NCBI GenBank assembly: GCA_947258985.1
Contig: CAMYKI010000040.1
Location: 1 to 39,995, forward strand
DNA from: an uncultured Acidimicrobiaceae bacterium
GTDB taxonomy: Bacteria; Actinomycetota; Acidimicrobiia; Spongiisociales; UBA5794
Length of the DNA stretch: 39,995 nt
Direction of reading: 5' to 3'
Under the pieces are notes generated by a model. The model worked only from the letters and a program-made list of their open reading frames with translations, ran no database searches and had not been told where the DNA came from. Of the stretch, positions 19,912-29,831 are shown piece by piece (positions within the stretch are counted from its first letter, which is position 1; each line of letters begins with the position of its first letter). A program made the position numbers and the translations under genes.

Positions 19912-21387
19912 CTACTGCCCGCTCTTGGCGACCTCGGCGAGGAAGGCCGCGTTGGACTTGGTGCTCTTGAGCCGGTCGATGAGCAGCTCGAGAGCCGCTC
20001 CCGGTTCCAGGGCCATCAGCACCCGGCGCAGCTTCCAAACCTCGGTCAACTCGTCCGGATGGAACAACAGTTCCTCACGACGGGTCCCGGAGGCCTCGAT
20101 GTCGATTGCCGGATAAATCCGCTTGTCGGCAAGCTTGCGGTCAAGTCGCAGTTCCATGTTGCCGGTGCCCTTGAACTCCTCGAAGATGACCTCGTCCATG
20201 CGGGATCCGGTCTCAACGAGTGCCGTTCCCAGAATGGTGAGGCTGCCGCCCTCTTCGATGTTGCGAGCCGCACCAAAGAAGCGCTTCGGCGGGTAGAGCG
20301 CCGTCGAATCGACGCCACCCGACAGAATCCGGCCCGATGCCGGCGTCGCCAGGTTGTGAGCGCGGGCCAGACGAGTGATCGAGTCGAGCAGGACCACGAC
20401 GTCCATTCCGGTTTCGACCAGGCGCTTGGCTCGCTCGATGGCGAGTTCAGAAACCTGAGTGTGTTCTTCTGCGGGCCGATCGAAGGTCGAGTAGATGACC
20501 TCGCCCTTGACGGAACGTTGCATGTCGGTGACTTCTTCGGGCCGCTCGTCGACCAAGACCACCATTAGGTGACACTCGGGGTTGTTGGCGGTGATCGAGT
20601 TGGCAAGCTCCTTGAGGACCGTGGTCTTTCCCGCCTTTGGCGGTGAGACGATCAACCCACGCTGACCCTTGCCGATCGGGGCGATGAGGTCAACGATCCG
20701 TTGCAGGATATTGCTGCTCTGCCCATCGACCTCTAGAGGAAGCCGAACATCCGGGAACAGCGGGGTCAGGCTGGCGAACTTGGTCCGCTCCTGAGCCGCC
20801 GCGGGTTCCAGGTCGTTGACCTTGATCGGACGGACCAGGGCAGGGAACTTCTCCTGCGCCCGCGCGGGGCGGATCGGCCCTTCACAGATGTCACCCTTGC
20901 GCAGCTTGTTCTTGCGGATCTGGTTGGCCGGGACATATACATCCTGGTCACCGGGCAAGTAGCCGCCACAGCGGAGGAACCCATAGCCCTCGGGGAGGAT
21001 GTCGAGGATTCCGGTCCTGACTTCCAGCTCCGATTCGTCGATCGGCTCCTGGGGACGACGCTTGTTGCGGCGGCGCCGGTTGCGGCCACCTTCCTGGCCG
21101 TCGCGGCCGCCCTGACGCTCCCGACCGTCGCCGTTCTGACGGTTGGTCTTCTCAGATTTCTTGTCGTCGACGTTATCGGTCTTCTCTTCGGTCTTGGTAG
21201 CGACCGATGCGATCTCCGGCTCGGGCGGGGCTTCGGGGAGCATCTTCTCGTCGAACTTTTCCGACCCGATGATTGCAGTGATCAGCTTGGTCTTCTGCAG
21301 TCCATCGTGCTCTACGTCGATCGACCCCGCCATTTCGCGTAGCGCGTCGAGTCCCAGCTCCTGGAGTCTGGCTCGGGTGGTTGTCAT
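19912..21387 (-). CDS. rho: Transcription termination factor Rho
   Basis: Hexameric RNA helicase that ends transcription, 491 residues. The N-terminal SAP-like helices (1-42) are followed by a polar insertion (about 44-115) rich in Lys/Arg/Asn/Gly, typical of high-GC actinobacterial Rho proteins and implicated in RNA binding. The cold-shock-like RNA domain contains '[20 protein letters not shown]'. Walker A '[10 protein letters not shown]' is at about 247-256, with Walker B '[14 protein letters not shown]' and Q/R-loop regions intact. ATG 21387 is preceded by AAGGG. It stands between thrC and rpmE, the usual position. Confidence 0.97.
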   Translation of the reverse strand: MTTTRARLQELGLDALREMAGSIDVEHDGLQKTKLITAIIGSEKFDEKMLPEAPPEPEIASVATKTEEKTDNVDDKKSEKTNRQNGDGRERQGGRDGQEGGRNRRRRNKRRPQEPIDESELEVRTGILDILPEGYGFLRCGGYLPGDQDVYVPANQIRKNKLRKGDICEGPIRPARAQEKFPALVRPIKVNDLEPAAAQERTKFASLTPLFPDVRLPLEVDGQSSNILQRIVDLIAPIGKGQRGLIVSPPKAGKTTVLKELANSITANNPECHLMVVLVDERPEEVTDMQRSVKGEVIYSTFDRPAEEHTQVSELAIERAKRLVETGMDVVVLLDSITRLARAHNLATPASGRILSGGVDSTALYPPKRFFGAARNIEEGGSLTILGTALVETGSRMDEVIFEEFKGTGNMELRLDRKLADKRIYPAIDIEASGTRREELLFHPDELTEVWKLRRVLMALEPGAALELLIDRLKSTKSNAAFLAEVAKSGQ

Positions 21388-21540
21388 GGGCAGTTAGGTC
21401 CCTTCCAACGAGGATGTGGCATGTTGCCTGTGATATCTCCGTCCCGAAGAAGCGGTGGTCCCCTCAAGAGAATCAGAACACGCTTTCGGCGCAGCACGGC
21501 CGCACGGAGAAAGGTGGAAACGGATATCGATCCGGGGGTT

Positions 21541-21568
21541 AGTTTACCGTCGCTTCACGACGACGCAA
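21541..21568 (-). promoter_or_regulatory. Putative rho promoter with a long leader
   Basis: On the minus strand, TTGCGT (21563-21568) and TAAACT (21541-21546) are 16 bases apart, in the 198-base gap between thrC and rho. This would give a leader of about 150 bases before the rho start. Rho leaders often serve autoregulation by premature termination. The rest of the gap shows only short inverted repeats, such as CGGAT/ATCCG. Confidence 0.4.
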
Positions 21569-21585
21569 GCGATAGTCGGTTTTCC

Positions 21586-22608
21586 CTACCACCCGAGGCG
21601 TTCGAGAACAGCATCGAGGTGCGGGGGAACCGGCTCCATCTCATCGAACTCATCGGCCGCTGTGTCGGGATCCTTGAGCCCGTGGCCGGTGAGAGTGCAG
21701 ACGATGACACCGTCCGGAAGCTCGTCACGGAATTTGAGAATTCCGGCCACGGATGCGGCCGACGCCGGCTCGCAGAACAGGCCCTCCTTGTTTGCCAGCA
21801 GCCTGTAGGCGTCGAGGATTTCGGCATCCGTGACGGCCTCGATCCGCCCATCCGACTCGTCACGGGCGGCGACGGCGCTGTTCCATGATGCCGGATTCCC
21901 GATCCTGATTGCGGTGGCAATCGTCTCCGGCTCGTCGATGATCTCCCCCGATACGATCGGTGCAGCTCCGGCTGCCTGGAAACCCCACATCCGCGGCGCT
22001 CTGCCGTCGGCGACGTAACCGCTCCAGTAAGCCGTGATGTTGCCGGCGTTGCCCACCGGAAGGGCATGCACCGCCGGAGCATCGCCGAGGACACCGATGA
22101 TTTCCCATGCTGCCGACTGCTGACCCTCTATGCGGAACGGGTTGATTGAGTTCACGAGGGCGACGTCGTGGGTGGATGTCAATTCCAGCACGAGCGCCAG
22201 AGCATCGTCGAAGTTGCCGTTGATCGCCACGATTTCTGCGCCGTGGATGACGGCCTGGGCCAGTTTGCCGCGGGCAATCTTGCCGGCCGGCAGGACGACT
22301 ATCGCTCTCATCCCCGCTCTCGCCGCATACGCCGCTGCCGAGGCCGATGTGTTCCCGGTAGAGGCACAGGCAACGGCCTTGGCCCCCGACTCGAGGGCCT
22401 TCGAGACCGCCATTGTCATGCCGCGGTCCTTGAATGAGCCCGTCGGGTTGGTGCCGTCGTACTTGAGAAACACCTGGCAACCGACCATTTTCGAGATGAA
22501 CGGAGCTTCGATCAACGGGGTGTTGCCTTCGAGCAACGTTACAACGGGGGTACGCTCGGTGACACTGAGCCGATCCCGGTATTGGTTGATGACGCCCGGC
22601 CAGGTCAC
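21586..22608 (-). CDS. thrC: Threonine synthase
   Basis: PLP enzyme that converts O-phosphohomoserine to threonine. From GTG 22608 it has 340 residues. PLP Lys60 lies in '[17 protein letters not shown]'; the phosphate-binding loop is '[14 protein letters not shown]'; '[20 protein letters not shown]' is another signature. GTG 22608 overlaps the hom stop by four bases (GTGA), which decides the start over a longer frame reaching 22851. thrB, which usually follows in this cluster, is absent; homoserine kinase must be encoded elsewhere. Confidence 0.95.
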   Translation of the reverse strand: MTWPGVINQYRDRLSVTERTPVVTLLEGNTPLIEAPFISKMVGCQVFLKYDGTNPTGSFKDRGMTMAVSKALESGAKAVACASTGNTSASAAAYAARAGMRAIVVLPAGKIARGKLAQAVIHGAEIVAINGNFDDALALVLELTSTHDVALVNSINPFRIEGQQSAAWEIIGVLGDAPAVHALPVGNAGNITAYWSGYVADGRAPRMWGFQAAGAAPIVSGEIIDEPETIATAIRIGNPASWNSAVAARDESDGRIEAVTDAEILDAYRLLANKEGLFCEPASAASVAGILKFRDELPDGVIVCTLTGHGLKDPDTAADEFDEMEPVPPHLDAVLERLGW

Positions 22609-23891
22609 GATTCGTCGCTTTCTACGCGGATAGCAGCGGCAACACGATTGACACAGTCGAGGTTGCGTACTCTTTCCAACGCTTCCTGTTGCTGCGTCTC
22701 CTTCGCCCGGTGAGTGACGATGAGAAGAGTCGCTTCGTCGTCGGTGCCCTCTTGCCACACAGACTTGATACTGACCGCGGCCTCGCCAAACGCCGCGGCG
22801 ATCTGGGCAAGCACTCCCGGTTCGTCTGCAACCTCCAGCCGCACGTACCACTTGGTGGGAACAGAACCGAAATCGGCCAACTCCGACGGCGCAAAGCGGA
22901 TCCGCGGAGCCACCTGGGCACCGGCCAGGATCTCGCGGGCAGCGTCGATGACGTCGCCGAGCACTGCGGTGGCGGTGGGGTCGCCACCGGCACCGGGGCC
23001 GGCAAACAGCAACTCGTCGATAGCAGGGCCCTCGATGAAGATGGCATTCGTTGCTCCTCGAATTGCCGCCAGAGGGTGGTCTGTTGGCAGCAATACGGGA
23101 TGGACCCGGGCAGATACGCCGGCCGAGGTGTCCTCGGCGATTCCGAGGAGCTTGATCGAGTAGCCCAGGTTGGCGGCATATCGAATGTCCGTTGCGGTGA
23201 TATCCGTGATCCCGGTGTGCGGCACGTGGTCGAGACCCACCCAGGTTCCAAAACCAAGGCTCGCAAGGATGGCTGCTTTGGCCGCCGCATCGGCGCCGCT
23301 CACGTCGGCCGTCGGATCGGGTTCGGCATATCCCAGGTCCTGCGCTTGCTGAAGCGCGTCTTCGTAGGCGGTTCCCTCCTCCGACATCCGGCTGAGAATG
23401 AAGTTGGTCGTGCCGTTCACAATGCCCATCACGCGAGTGATTCGCTCGCCGGCAAGCGTCTCCGATAGCGGCCGAATGATCGGAATGCCCCCTCCGACGG
23501 CAGCTTCGAATAGCAGCGCAACCCCCGAGCGCTCGGCGGCGGCGATCAACTCCGAGCCCTGAGCGGCGATCAACTCCTTGTTGGCCGTGACGACCGGTTT
23601 TCCGGCCTCCAGAGCCCGCAGCACGAGTTCACCGGCGGGGTCCTGGCCGCCCATCACCTCTACAACGAGGTCGACGGCGGGATCATCTACGAGGCTCTTC
23701 GCATCGGTTGTGATGGCGATGCCGGGTGCTTCAAATGGGCGTTTCTTCGAGGGATCGCGCACCGCAATGGAGCGCACTTGCAAGTCCAGCCCTGTCTTTG
23801 CCGCGATGGCGGCGTGTTCCTCAACGAGTCTGTGAATCAGGGTGCCGCCTACGGTGCCGGCGCCAAGCAGTCCAATGCCGATGGTATTCAT
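22605..23891 (-). CDS. hom: Homoserine dehydrogenase
   Basis: Reduces aspartate semialdehyde to homoserine for threonine and methionine synthesis. It has 428 residues. The NAD(P)-binding '[13 protein letters not shown]' is at the N-terminus; '[14 protein letters not shown]' and '[23 protein letters not shown]' are the catalytic core. A C-terminal ACT domain (about 350-420, '[29 protein letters not shown]') suggests feedback regulation, usually by threonine. ATG 23891 is preceded upstream by the 36-bp tandem repeats. It overlaps thrC by four bases. Confidence 0.97.
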   Translation of the reverse strand: MNTIGIGLLGAGTVGGTLIHRLVEEHAAIAAKTGLDLQVRSIAVRDPSKKRPFEAPGIAITTDAKSLVDDPAVDLVVEVMGGQDPAGELVLRALEAGKPVVTANKELIAAQGSELIAAAERSGVALLFEAAVGGGIPIIRPLSETLAGERITRVMGIVNGTTNFILSRMSEEGTAYEDALQQAQDLGYAEPDPTADVSGADAAAKAAILASLGFGTWVGLDHVPHTGITDITATDIRYAANLGYSIKLLGIAEDTSAGVSARVHPVLLPTDHPLAAIRGATNAIFIEGPAIDELLFAGPGAGGDPTATAVLGDVIDAAREILAGAQVAPRIRFAPSELADFGSVPTKWYVRLEVADEPGVLAQIAAAFGEAAVSIKSVWQEGTDDEATLLIVTHRAKETQQQEALERVRNLDCVNRVAAAIRVESDES

Positions 23892-23915
23892 GACCGGCGA
23901 CGATAGCCGCAGCTG

Positions 23916-24019
23916 CCAACCCAGGGTTCACAACCCTCAAAAAGACAGCCACCAACCCAGGGTTCACAACCCCCAAAAAGACAGCTACCAACCCAGGGTT
24001 CACAACCCCAGGAAGACCG
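23916..24019. repeat. Three 36-bp tandem repeats between hom and the membrane-protein gene
   Basis: Units begin at 23916, 23952 and 23988, an exact 36-base period; the third is partial. Each contains CCAACCCAGGGTTCACAACC, whose AACCC-A-GGGTT core is a near-palindrome. On the minus strand the first unit holds the last codons and the TGA of the upstream membrane-protein gene (stop at 24000-24002), so the array looks like slippage copies of that gene's 3' end. The copies differ by a few bases. They have no spacers, so this is not a CRISPR array. Confidence 0.9.
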
Positions 24020-25691
24020 CGTCCATTCTCAGCTCGAGGGCCTGGTCCAACGCCTCGCCACCGTCTGCGGGAAGGGTCGTCACCTGGAGGGTGCACACGG
24101 TCCCGAGGCTGAAACTCATACACGCTTGTTGGTTCTGGGGTATCTCATACGAGTCGTCATGCTGGCTCCATACGACTCGTAGCTCGCCGGGGGCGAGCGG
24201 TTCGCGAAACGCGGGATCGTCACACCTTGTTGCCTGCGCAGCGGCCGCGGTGGTCGTCACACGTATTCCCGCGTTCGCGGAAAGACGTTGGATCTCTCGA
24301 CTGGCGAACGCCGGGTTCCCGGTACCCACGACGCAGGAATGTGGGGTCATTCGCACCAACGTGTGCCTTTCGATGAGGGTCGTCCAGTTGGCCGTGTTGA
24401 GGACCTGAGCTTCGACCTTGCCGAGACCTTGGCGGGCCGAACTGACGGTGTCGGCCATGTCGACGGCTTGGAGAGCGAGAACCACCGCCATGAGAATCGT
24501 CACTGTCTTGAGGTCGAATCGGCGCCAGACGACGACAATCACCGTGGCCACCAGGGCATAAACCAATGGCCAAACGAACCTCCCGCTGGAACGGAAGCGT
24601 TCCCCCACCCACTCGACGAGGCCGATCTCGGGCAGGGCAAGGAGCAGCCGATCGCCAAGGTAGATGTCCGTGGACAGGGCGTAGACCGCCATGAGCAGCA
24701 CCGCGATCACCGGTATCCGGTAGGTCCGGAAGATACTGCGGATCTGTGGTCGCCCCGCATACAGCGCCACAGCCAGAAGAACGATGACGCCCAACCCCAG
24801 ATAGGCTCTTCCTTCGTACTGTCCTCCCGTGCCGTTTGGATCTGCCACGAACAGAGAAAGCAGGTTCGAGGAGTACGTTCCGAAGCCCCCAGAGGGCGCA
24901 GTTGACGTCTGGGTCAGGCCGCTTGCAACCGCAAGCCCAAGGGTCGTGAAGCCCACAGCCCCCATCCAAGACAGCACCGATCGCCACCCGATAATGCGAT
25001 GACCGTAGAGACCGAGAACAAATGCGGCAGCAAGGACAACGACCATGACGAACAGGTAGATCTGCACGACAAATGCGACCGCAGCAAGAAGGCCCAGATA
25101 CGTCATCTCACGGGCGGGCCGCTTGCTCCTCGTGGCCGCGACGCCAGCGACAAGGGTGAGCGTGATGAGGAATTGGCCCATGAGGGAGGCGTGGACATAG
25201 CGGGCTAGGAAAACCGTTTGCAGCATCGCAAGACCCGATCCGACGAACACCGCGGCGTAGCTTCGCCGGCCCAGGAGCCTCAGCAGTGCCGTCATGGCCA
25301 CGGCCTGCATCATGAAACAGAAAGCTATCCAGTATCCAAAGTAGTGAAATCCCGCGGGGAGAATCCCGCTCATCGCCTTGGCGAGCACTGCCAGCAGCGG
25401 GATACTCCCGGTCAACGCCAGATTGGTGCCTTCGGGATAGCCATAGCTCCGAACCTCGAACAACGGCCAGGCCCATCCTTCATCCATGTAGTAGCGAAGG
25501 GCTGCGATGCTCTGCACGCTGTCATCGTGCGTGGTAGACCAGTACTCGCTCGAGCCGGTAATCCCCTCCCACCCGAGGACATAGAGACCAAATGCAAACC
25601 CGATGAGGGCGGCAACGGCAAGGAGAGGGGTCGCTCGACGCTCGGCAAAGAGCCAGGTTTGGAATTGCTCGGCCAAGTCTGCCCCTCGCAC
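24000..25691 (-). CDS. Large multi-pass membrane protein, probable GT-C-type glycosyltransferase (DUF6311-like)
   Basis: 563 residues with about eleven or twelve hydrophobic segments in residues 22-425 and a C-terminal soluble region of about 140 residues. The first loop, 'SEYWSTTHDDSVQSIAALRYYMDEGWAWPLFE', then 'YGYPEGTNLALTGSIPLLAVLAKAM', resembles membrane glycosyltransferases of the GT-C fold, where an acidic motif after the first helix is catalytic. I match it to DUF6311 from memory. The start may be TTG 25676 (GAGGGG five bases upstream) rather than GTG 25691. It lies between lysA and hom, breaking the normal amino-acid gene run, and its 3' end is duplicated in 36-bp repeats. The substrate is unknown. 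Confidence 0.7.
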   Translation of the reverse strand: MRGADLAEQFQTWLFAERRATPLLAVAALIGFAFGLYVLGWEGITGSSEYWSTTHDDSVQSIAALRYYMDEGWAWPLFEVRSYGYPEGTNLALTGSIPLLAVLAKAMSGILPAGFHYFGYWIAFCFMMQAVAMTALLRLLGRRSYAAVFVGSGLAMLQTVFLARYVHASLMGQFLITLTLVAGVAATRSKRPAREMTYLGLLAAVAFVVQIYLFVMVVVLAAAFVLGLYGHRIIGWRSVLSWMGAVGFTTLGLAVASGLTQTSTAPSGGFGTYSSNLLSLFVADPNGTGGQYEGRAYLGLGVIVLLAVALYAGRPQIRSIFRTYRIPVIAVLLMAVYALSTDIYLGDRLLLALPEIGLVEWVGERFRSSGRFVWPLVYALVATVIVVVWRRFDLKTVTILMAVVLALQAVDMADTVSSARQGLGKVEAQVLNTANWTTLIERHTLVRMTPHSCVVGTGNPAFASREIQRLSANAGIRVTTTAAAAQATRCDDPAFREPLAPGELRVVWSQHDDSYEIPQNQQACMSFSLGTVCTLQVTTLPADGGEALDQALELRMDAVFLGL

Positions 25692-25742
25692 CTCTTGGGA
25701 ATCCCTTGGGCGTTCGCGTGTCTATCGGCCCCCGCCTCGTGC

Positions 25743-27017
25743 CTATTGAGTATCCCGTCTCGTGAGATCGTCGTAGGTCTCTCTGCGGACGACAAGGCGA
25801 GCTTCGCCATCGGCAACGAACACGACAGGCGGGCGAAGCACCATGTTGTAGTTGGAGCCCATCGAGTGACCGTATGCACCTGTTACCGGGGTGCACAGAA
25901 TATCCCCCACCCGGGTGTCGCCAGGGATGGCCGCCTCACCGACAATGACATCGCCTGCTTCGCAGTGCTTGCCGACGATGCGGACCACGCGGTCCCGATC
26001 GGCGCTAACGGCTCGCGGGAGGAAGGCCTCATAGCCGCTGCCATAGAGCACGGGGCGAGGGTTATCGCTCATGCCGCCGTCCACGGCGACGTACGTCCTG
26101 ATCGCATCGATCGGCTTGATCGTCCCCACCGTGTACAGCGTTATGGCAGCACCGGCAACGATGGCACGGCCGGGCTCGGCAAGAATCTTGGCTTCGATCC
26201 CCTGACTCCGACACGCCCCCTTGATCGTTTCTGCCCACTCGGTGATCGTCGGAGCCGTCTCCCCGGTCACGTAGGCCACCCCGAGGCCGCCACCCACAGA
26301 GATCTCTTCAAGGGAGTGTTCGGCCAGGAAGGGTGCGAGCACTTCGATTGCTCTGCGAAACGATTCGACGGCGAACACCTGACTGCCGATGTGGGCGTGC
26401 ACACCGACCAATGACATCGTCGGGGAGGTGCGGGCCCTCGCCATTGCAGCAGCGGCGTCTCCGCTCGAAATACCAAATCCGAATTTGGAATCAGTCACGC
26501 CGGTCTGGAGATACTCGTGGGTGTGCGCCTCCACTCCCGGGTTCACCCTGATCAGGATCCTGGGAACCGCGTCGGTCTGTGCAGCAAGCGCTTCGATCCT
26601 GTCGAGTTCGTCGAATGAGTCGACAACGATTCGACCCACATCGGCCGTGAGCGCGATACGTAGCTCATCCTCCGACTTGTTGTTGCCATGCATGATCAGC
26701 CGGTCCGCGGGCACCCCGGCCGACTGAGCGACATGGAGCTCTCCGCCCGTGGCCACATCGAGATGCAACCCTTCCTCCCACGCCAGGCGAGCCATCGCTT
26801 GGGACAGGAAAGCCTTGGTGGCGTAGGCGACTCCATCGCCGAACGCGGCCACCGCCTCTCGACACCGCGCTCGCAGATGCGCTTCGTCATACACAAACAG
26901 CGGCGTTCCGAACTCCTCGGCAAGTTCGATCACGTCGCGGCCGCCTATGTGAAGCCGACCCCGAACCGTCTGGGATGTGTCCGGGAGCAGGTGAGCGGGT
27001 ATCGGACCGAACGTCAC
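25743..27017 (-). CDS. lysA: Diaminopimelate decarboxylase
   Basis: PLP enzyme for the last step of lysine synthesis. It has 424 residues with a fold-type III barrel: PLP Lys68 in 'VAYATKAFLSQA', the glycine loop 'EISVGGGLGVAY', 'ILAEPGRAIVAGA' and C-terminal 'CTPVTGAYGHSMGSNYNM' contributing the active site across the dimer. GTG 27017 overlaps the argS stop as GTGA. The argS-lysA pair followed by threonine genes is a classical actinobacterial arrangement. Confidence 0.96.
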   Translation of the reverse strand: MTFGPIPAHLLPDTSQTVRGRLHIGGRDVIELAEEFGTPLFVYDEAHLRARCREAVAAFGDGVAYATKAFLSQAMARLAWEEGLHLDVATGGELHVAQSAGVPADRLIMHGNNKSEDELRIALTADVGRIVVDSFDELDRIEALAAQTDAVPRILIRVNPGVEAHTHEYLQTGVTDSKFGFGISSGDAAAAMARARTSPTMSLVGVHAHIGSQVFAVESFRRAIEVLAPFLAEHSLEEISVGGGLGVAYVTGETAPTITEWAETIKGACRSQGIEAKILAEPGRAIVAGAAITLYTVGTIKPIDAIRTYVAVDGGMSDNPRPVLYGSGYEAFLPRAVSADRDRVVRIVGKHCEAGDVIVGEAAIPGDTRVGDILCTPVTGAYGHSMGSNYNMVLRPPVVFVADGEARLVVRRETYDDLTRRDTQ

Positions 27018-28777
27018 ATCCGCTCCGGAATCTCGATTCCGAGCAGATCAAGCAGCAGGGTGAGCTCGGCGAGGGTGATCTCGACGAGTGCCAGCCATGA
27101 GGACTGCACTGCGGTGTCTTCTTCTCGCAAGATGTGACACGCCTCGTAGAACCGGCTGAACTCGGCGACCAGTTCGTAGGCGTGTTCGGCAATGTGGTTG
27201 GGAGCCCGGTGTTGCGCGGCTCGCTCGACGACCTCGGGCAGCCTGGTCAACTGGAGCATCAGGTTGCGGTCCTGGTCACGGACTGGAGCGACCACCTCGC
27301 CCGACTCGATTCCCCGCTCCGCTGCTTCCCGCAGCACAGACTTCATCCGAACCGCGCCGTAGAGGAGGTACGGGCCGGTCTTGCCGTCGAACGACGTGAA
27401 TCTGTCGATGTCGAATGTGTAGTTGGAAGAACGGTGGTTCTGCAGGTCACCGTACTTGAGCGCAGCCAGCCCTACCTTCTCCGCGATTTCGACCTTTTCC
27501 GCTTCGTCGAATTCCGTTGCCAGCTCGTTCTCTTCGAGACGCTGCGCCGCACGATCGACAACCATGTCGATCAGTTCCCGAAGGGTGAGCAGACCGCCGT
27601 CGCGGGTTTTGAAGGGCCGACCATCTGGCCCGTTGACTGTCCCGTTTCCCGAGTGATCGAGAACGACATCAGGAGAGGCTATGCCGGTCTTATAGGCAGC
27701 TCGAAAGACCTGTTCGAAATGCAGCGCCTGACGCACGTCAACGATGTAGATGATCTCCGTTGCGCCGAGGTCTTCGACCCTGTCCTCGATGGTTGCCAGA
27801 TCCCATGTCGTGTATAGAGAGGCCCCATCGGACTTGAGCAGGATGAACGGCGGGACTTCCTTTGTGTCGTCATCGGTCATCACCTCGATGACGAGAGCGC
27901 CCCCGCTCTCAACTGCGTAGCCGTCGGCGATGAGTCCTTTGACCATCGGCTCCAGCCGATGGTTGATCGTGCTTTCCCCATGCCACAGGTCGAACTCGAC
28001 ATTGAGGCGGTCGTAGACCTTCTTGATGGCGGCAACCGACACGTTGCGCATGTGCTGCCACAGCGCTCGATAACCGGGCCGTCCGCTCTGAAGATCCACA
28101 ACCGCAGCGCGCGCTTGCGCCGCAAACGCTTCATCCTCTTTGGCGTGAGTAGCGGCGATTGGATACAGCTCCTGCAGATCCTCGATGGTTACCGGCGATG
28201 CTGCCGGGTACCCGTCGACCCGGTCCGGATCGAAGAAGGGCAACTCCGGCCGCCGATCACCGATCTCCACGATCAGTTGCCCGTAGGGGATCCCCCAATC
28301 TCCAAGGTGAACGTCTCCGACCACGTCGTGTCCGAGGAATCGGAATGTGCGCTTGACGCTCTCTCCGATGATGGCCGGCCGGAGGTGACCGACGTGGAGT
28401 TCCTTGGCCACATTGGGGCCGCCGTAGTCGATGACCATCTTTCGGGGAGTCTGCGGATCCGATCCGAAACGCAACGACCCCGACAGCGAATCGACGTAGG
28501 AGGCGAGAAAGTCGTCGGTCAGCGTGATGTTGATGAAGCCCGGGCCGGCAATGCCGACATCGGAGAACGGCGTCGTATCGCTTAGAGCGTCAGTGACCGC
28601 TTGCGCCAACTCTCGCGGGTTCCCGCCCGCCTTCTTGGCGGCGGGCATCGCACCGTTGCACTGGAATTGGGCGAGGTCGGGCCGGGCTGAAGGAACGACC
28701 TCACCATAGGAAGCGTCGTAGCCCTGGGACGCAAAGGCGTCACCGAAAATCCGTGACAGAGTTGTGGAAAGGGACAT
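27014..28777 (-). CDS. argS: Arginyl-tRNA synthetase
   Basis: Class I synthetase charging tRNA-Arg, 587 residues. The N-terminal additional domain (1-105) is followed by the HIGH-like HVGH at 128-131 in 'ELHVGHLRPAIIGESVKR'. 'LYTTWDLATIEDRVEDLGATEIIYIVD' is in the catalytic core. The C-terminal DALR anticodon-binding domain begins near residue 470 and ends 'LLLDLLGIEIPERM'. The KMSK loop is degenerate, as is common in this enzyme. It heads the leftward operon and is divergent from a tRNA-Arg gene 78 bases away. Confidence 0.97.
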   Translation of the reverse strand: MSLSTTLSRIFGDAFASQGYDASYGEVVPSARPDLAQFQCNGAMPAAKKAGGNPRELAQAVTDALSDTTPFSDVGIAGPGFINITLTDDFLASYVDSLSGSLRFGSDPQTPRKMVIDYGGPNVAKELHVGHLRPAIIGESVKRTFRFLGHDVVGDVHLGDWGIPYGQLIVEIGDRRPELPFFDPDRVDGYPAASPVTIEDLQELYPIAATHAKEDEAFAAQARAAVVDLQSGRPGYRALWQHMRNVSVAAIKKVYDRLNVEFDLWHGESTINHRLEPMVKGLIADGYAVESGGALVIEVMTDDDTKEVPPFILLKSDGASLYTTWDLATIEDRVEDLGATEIIYIVDVRQALHFEQVFRAAYKTGIASPDVVLDHSGNGTVNGPDGRPFKTRDGGLLTLRELIDMVVDRAAQRLEENELATEFDEAEKVEIAEKVGLAALKYGDLQNHRSSNYTFDIDRFTSFDGKTGPYLLYGAVRMKSVLREAAERGIESGEVVAPVRDQDRNLMLQLTRLPEVVERAAQHRAPNHIAEHAYELVAEFSRFYEACHILREEDTAVQSSWLALVEITLAELTLLLDLLGIEIPERM

Positions 28778-28855
28778 TGCGGTTCCTCAGCTTGGCGCGG
28801 GGCAAGGATAGGCCCTTGCCGCATCGCTCATACGCCTTGGTACACTCCGCCGAGC

Positions 28856-28927
28856 GCCCCAGTAGCTCAGGGGATAGAGCACCGGCCTCCGGAGCCGGGA
28901 GCGCAGGTTCGAATCCTGCCTGGGGCA
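28856..28927 (+). tRNA. tRNA-Arg (anticodon CCG)
   Basis: A complete cloverleaf can be drawn. Acceptor arms GCCCCAG (28856-28862) and CTGGGGC (28920-28926) pair fully; the D arm is GCTC...GAGC. The anticodon stem CCGGC/GCCGG encloses CTCCGGA with anticodon CCG. The T arm GCAGG-TTCGAAT-CCTGC is perfect, with discriminator A at 28927. CCA is not encoded. A promoter-like TTGCCG (28816-28821) and TACACT (28841-28846) precede it. It decodes CGG. Confidence 0.95.
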
Positions 28928-28932
28928 CGCCT

Positions 28933-29685
28933 CTACAAGATGTTGCCGAGAGCGCCGAGACGCCACAGGACCAGCAGGTCCATGGTGATGGCAACCCCCA
29001 CGTGGAGAAAGATCCCCGGCACGAAACTCTTCGACCGCAACGCCAGATAGCCGAGCGCCAGCCCGGCGATGATCGCCGCAAACGCCTCCGGGGCCGGTTT
29101 GCCGAAGTGAATCATGGTGTAGGGCACGGTCATGATGACAATCCCCAGAAGCCCGAACCGTTTGGCGAGCCCGAAGGTAAGGAAGCCGCGAAAGAATGCC
29201 TCGACGCCGACGAACTGGAACCAGTAGCCGATTTCATACAGCCAAAAGGCAGCCCCACCTTCCGCCGCCCGGTCATAGAACGGGTAGTAACTGAGAAAGC
29301 TGTCGAAGCTCGAAACCCAGAACAAGACGGGGAACATCACGGCGTACATCGCGGCGTATGCCGGAACATGTTTGAGAGTCCCCCGGATCCGGTAGCCGTA
29401 CTCCCGGGGCGAATCGCGGATGATCCATACGATGATCGCAGCCGGAATCATGGTGCGTAGCACCAGCGAAGACGCCCCCCAGTAGACGTAGGCGCCGACA
29501 CCGGGATGGCCGGCGAGAACACCACCAAGAGTGTCTGCGAACCAGTCGATCATCCCCGACCTCACGTAGAAGTCAGGTCTCCCCCAGTAGTGGAAGACGT
29601 ACAGGAGAAGGGTCGCGCTCATCAGCACAACGAAGGCATCGCGATCGGCCTTGGCGTCGTCGCGTATGTCGAGGTCGAGCGACAT
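28933..29685 (-). CDS. CPBP-family (CAAX/Abi-like) membrane protein
   Basis: From ATG 29685 it has 250 residues, with about seven membrane segments. The C-terminal part carries 'VEAFFRGFLTFGL', 'IHFGKPAPEAFAAIIAGLALGYLAL' and 'FLHVGVAITMDLLVL', the three conserved blocks of CPBP intramembrane metalloproteases (family EExxxR, HxxxN/D-like and H motifs). The first block has a single Glu (E-A-F-F-R) instead of the usual Glu pair, so activity is uncertain. The open frame extends to 29790, but that part is polar, low in plausibility and runs towards the Ku promoter. Target proteins are unknown; it ends six bases from the tRNA gene. Confidence 0.75.
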   Translation of the reverse strand: MSLDLDIRDDAKADRDAFVVLMSATLLLYVFHYWGRPDFYVRSGMIDWFADTLGGVLAGHPGVGAYVYWGASSLVLRTMIPAAIIVWIIRDSPREYGYRIRGTLKHVPAYAAMYAVMFPVLFWVSSFDSFLSYYPFYDRAAEGGAAFWLYEIGYWFQFVGVEAFFRGFLTFGLAKRFGLLGIVIMTVPYTMIHFGKPAPEAFAAIIAGLALGYLALRSKSFVPGIFLHVGVAITMDLLVLWRLGALGNIL

Positions 29686-29831
29686 GCCCGGCACTCTGTT
29701 CAAGAATCCAACCTCCGTCGGGTGCCGGGAGTGTACGGCGCTGCGTCTACCAGCAGGAGGCAAGGATCGAGATTTCGTAGCCCGACCCACATTCGAGAGA
29801 CTATGGTTTTTCGCGTACTTGGGAGGTCTTC

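Noticed and set aside
22609..22851. Longer N-terminus for threonine synthase
   Set aside because: The extra 81 codons lie in the hom coding sequence, are Arg/Cys-rich and unlike the family; GTG 22608 with a four-base overlap is the natural start.
23916..24019. Short CRISPR array
   Set aside because: The units abut with no spacers and the second and third copies differ from the first only by point changes; no cas genes are present.
23821..24123. Minus-strand frame containing a repeated 'VVNPGLVAVFLG' peptide
   Set aside because: The repetition comes from the 36-bp DNA repeats. The frame overlaps hom and the membrane-protein gene in another phase and has an implausible N-terminus.
28753..29460. 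235-codon plus-strand frame through the tRNA and CPBP gene
   Set aside because: It runs through a complete tRNA gene and antisense to a clear membrane protein; its product is low-complexity and charged.
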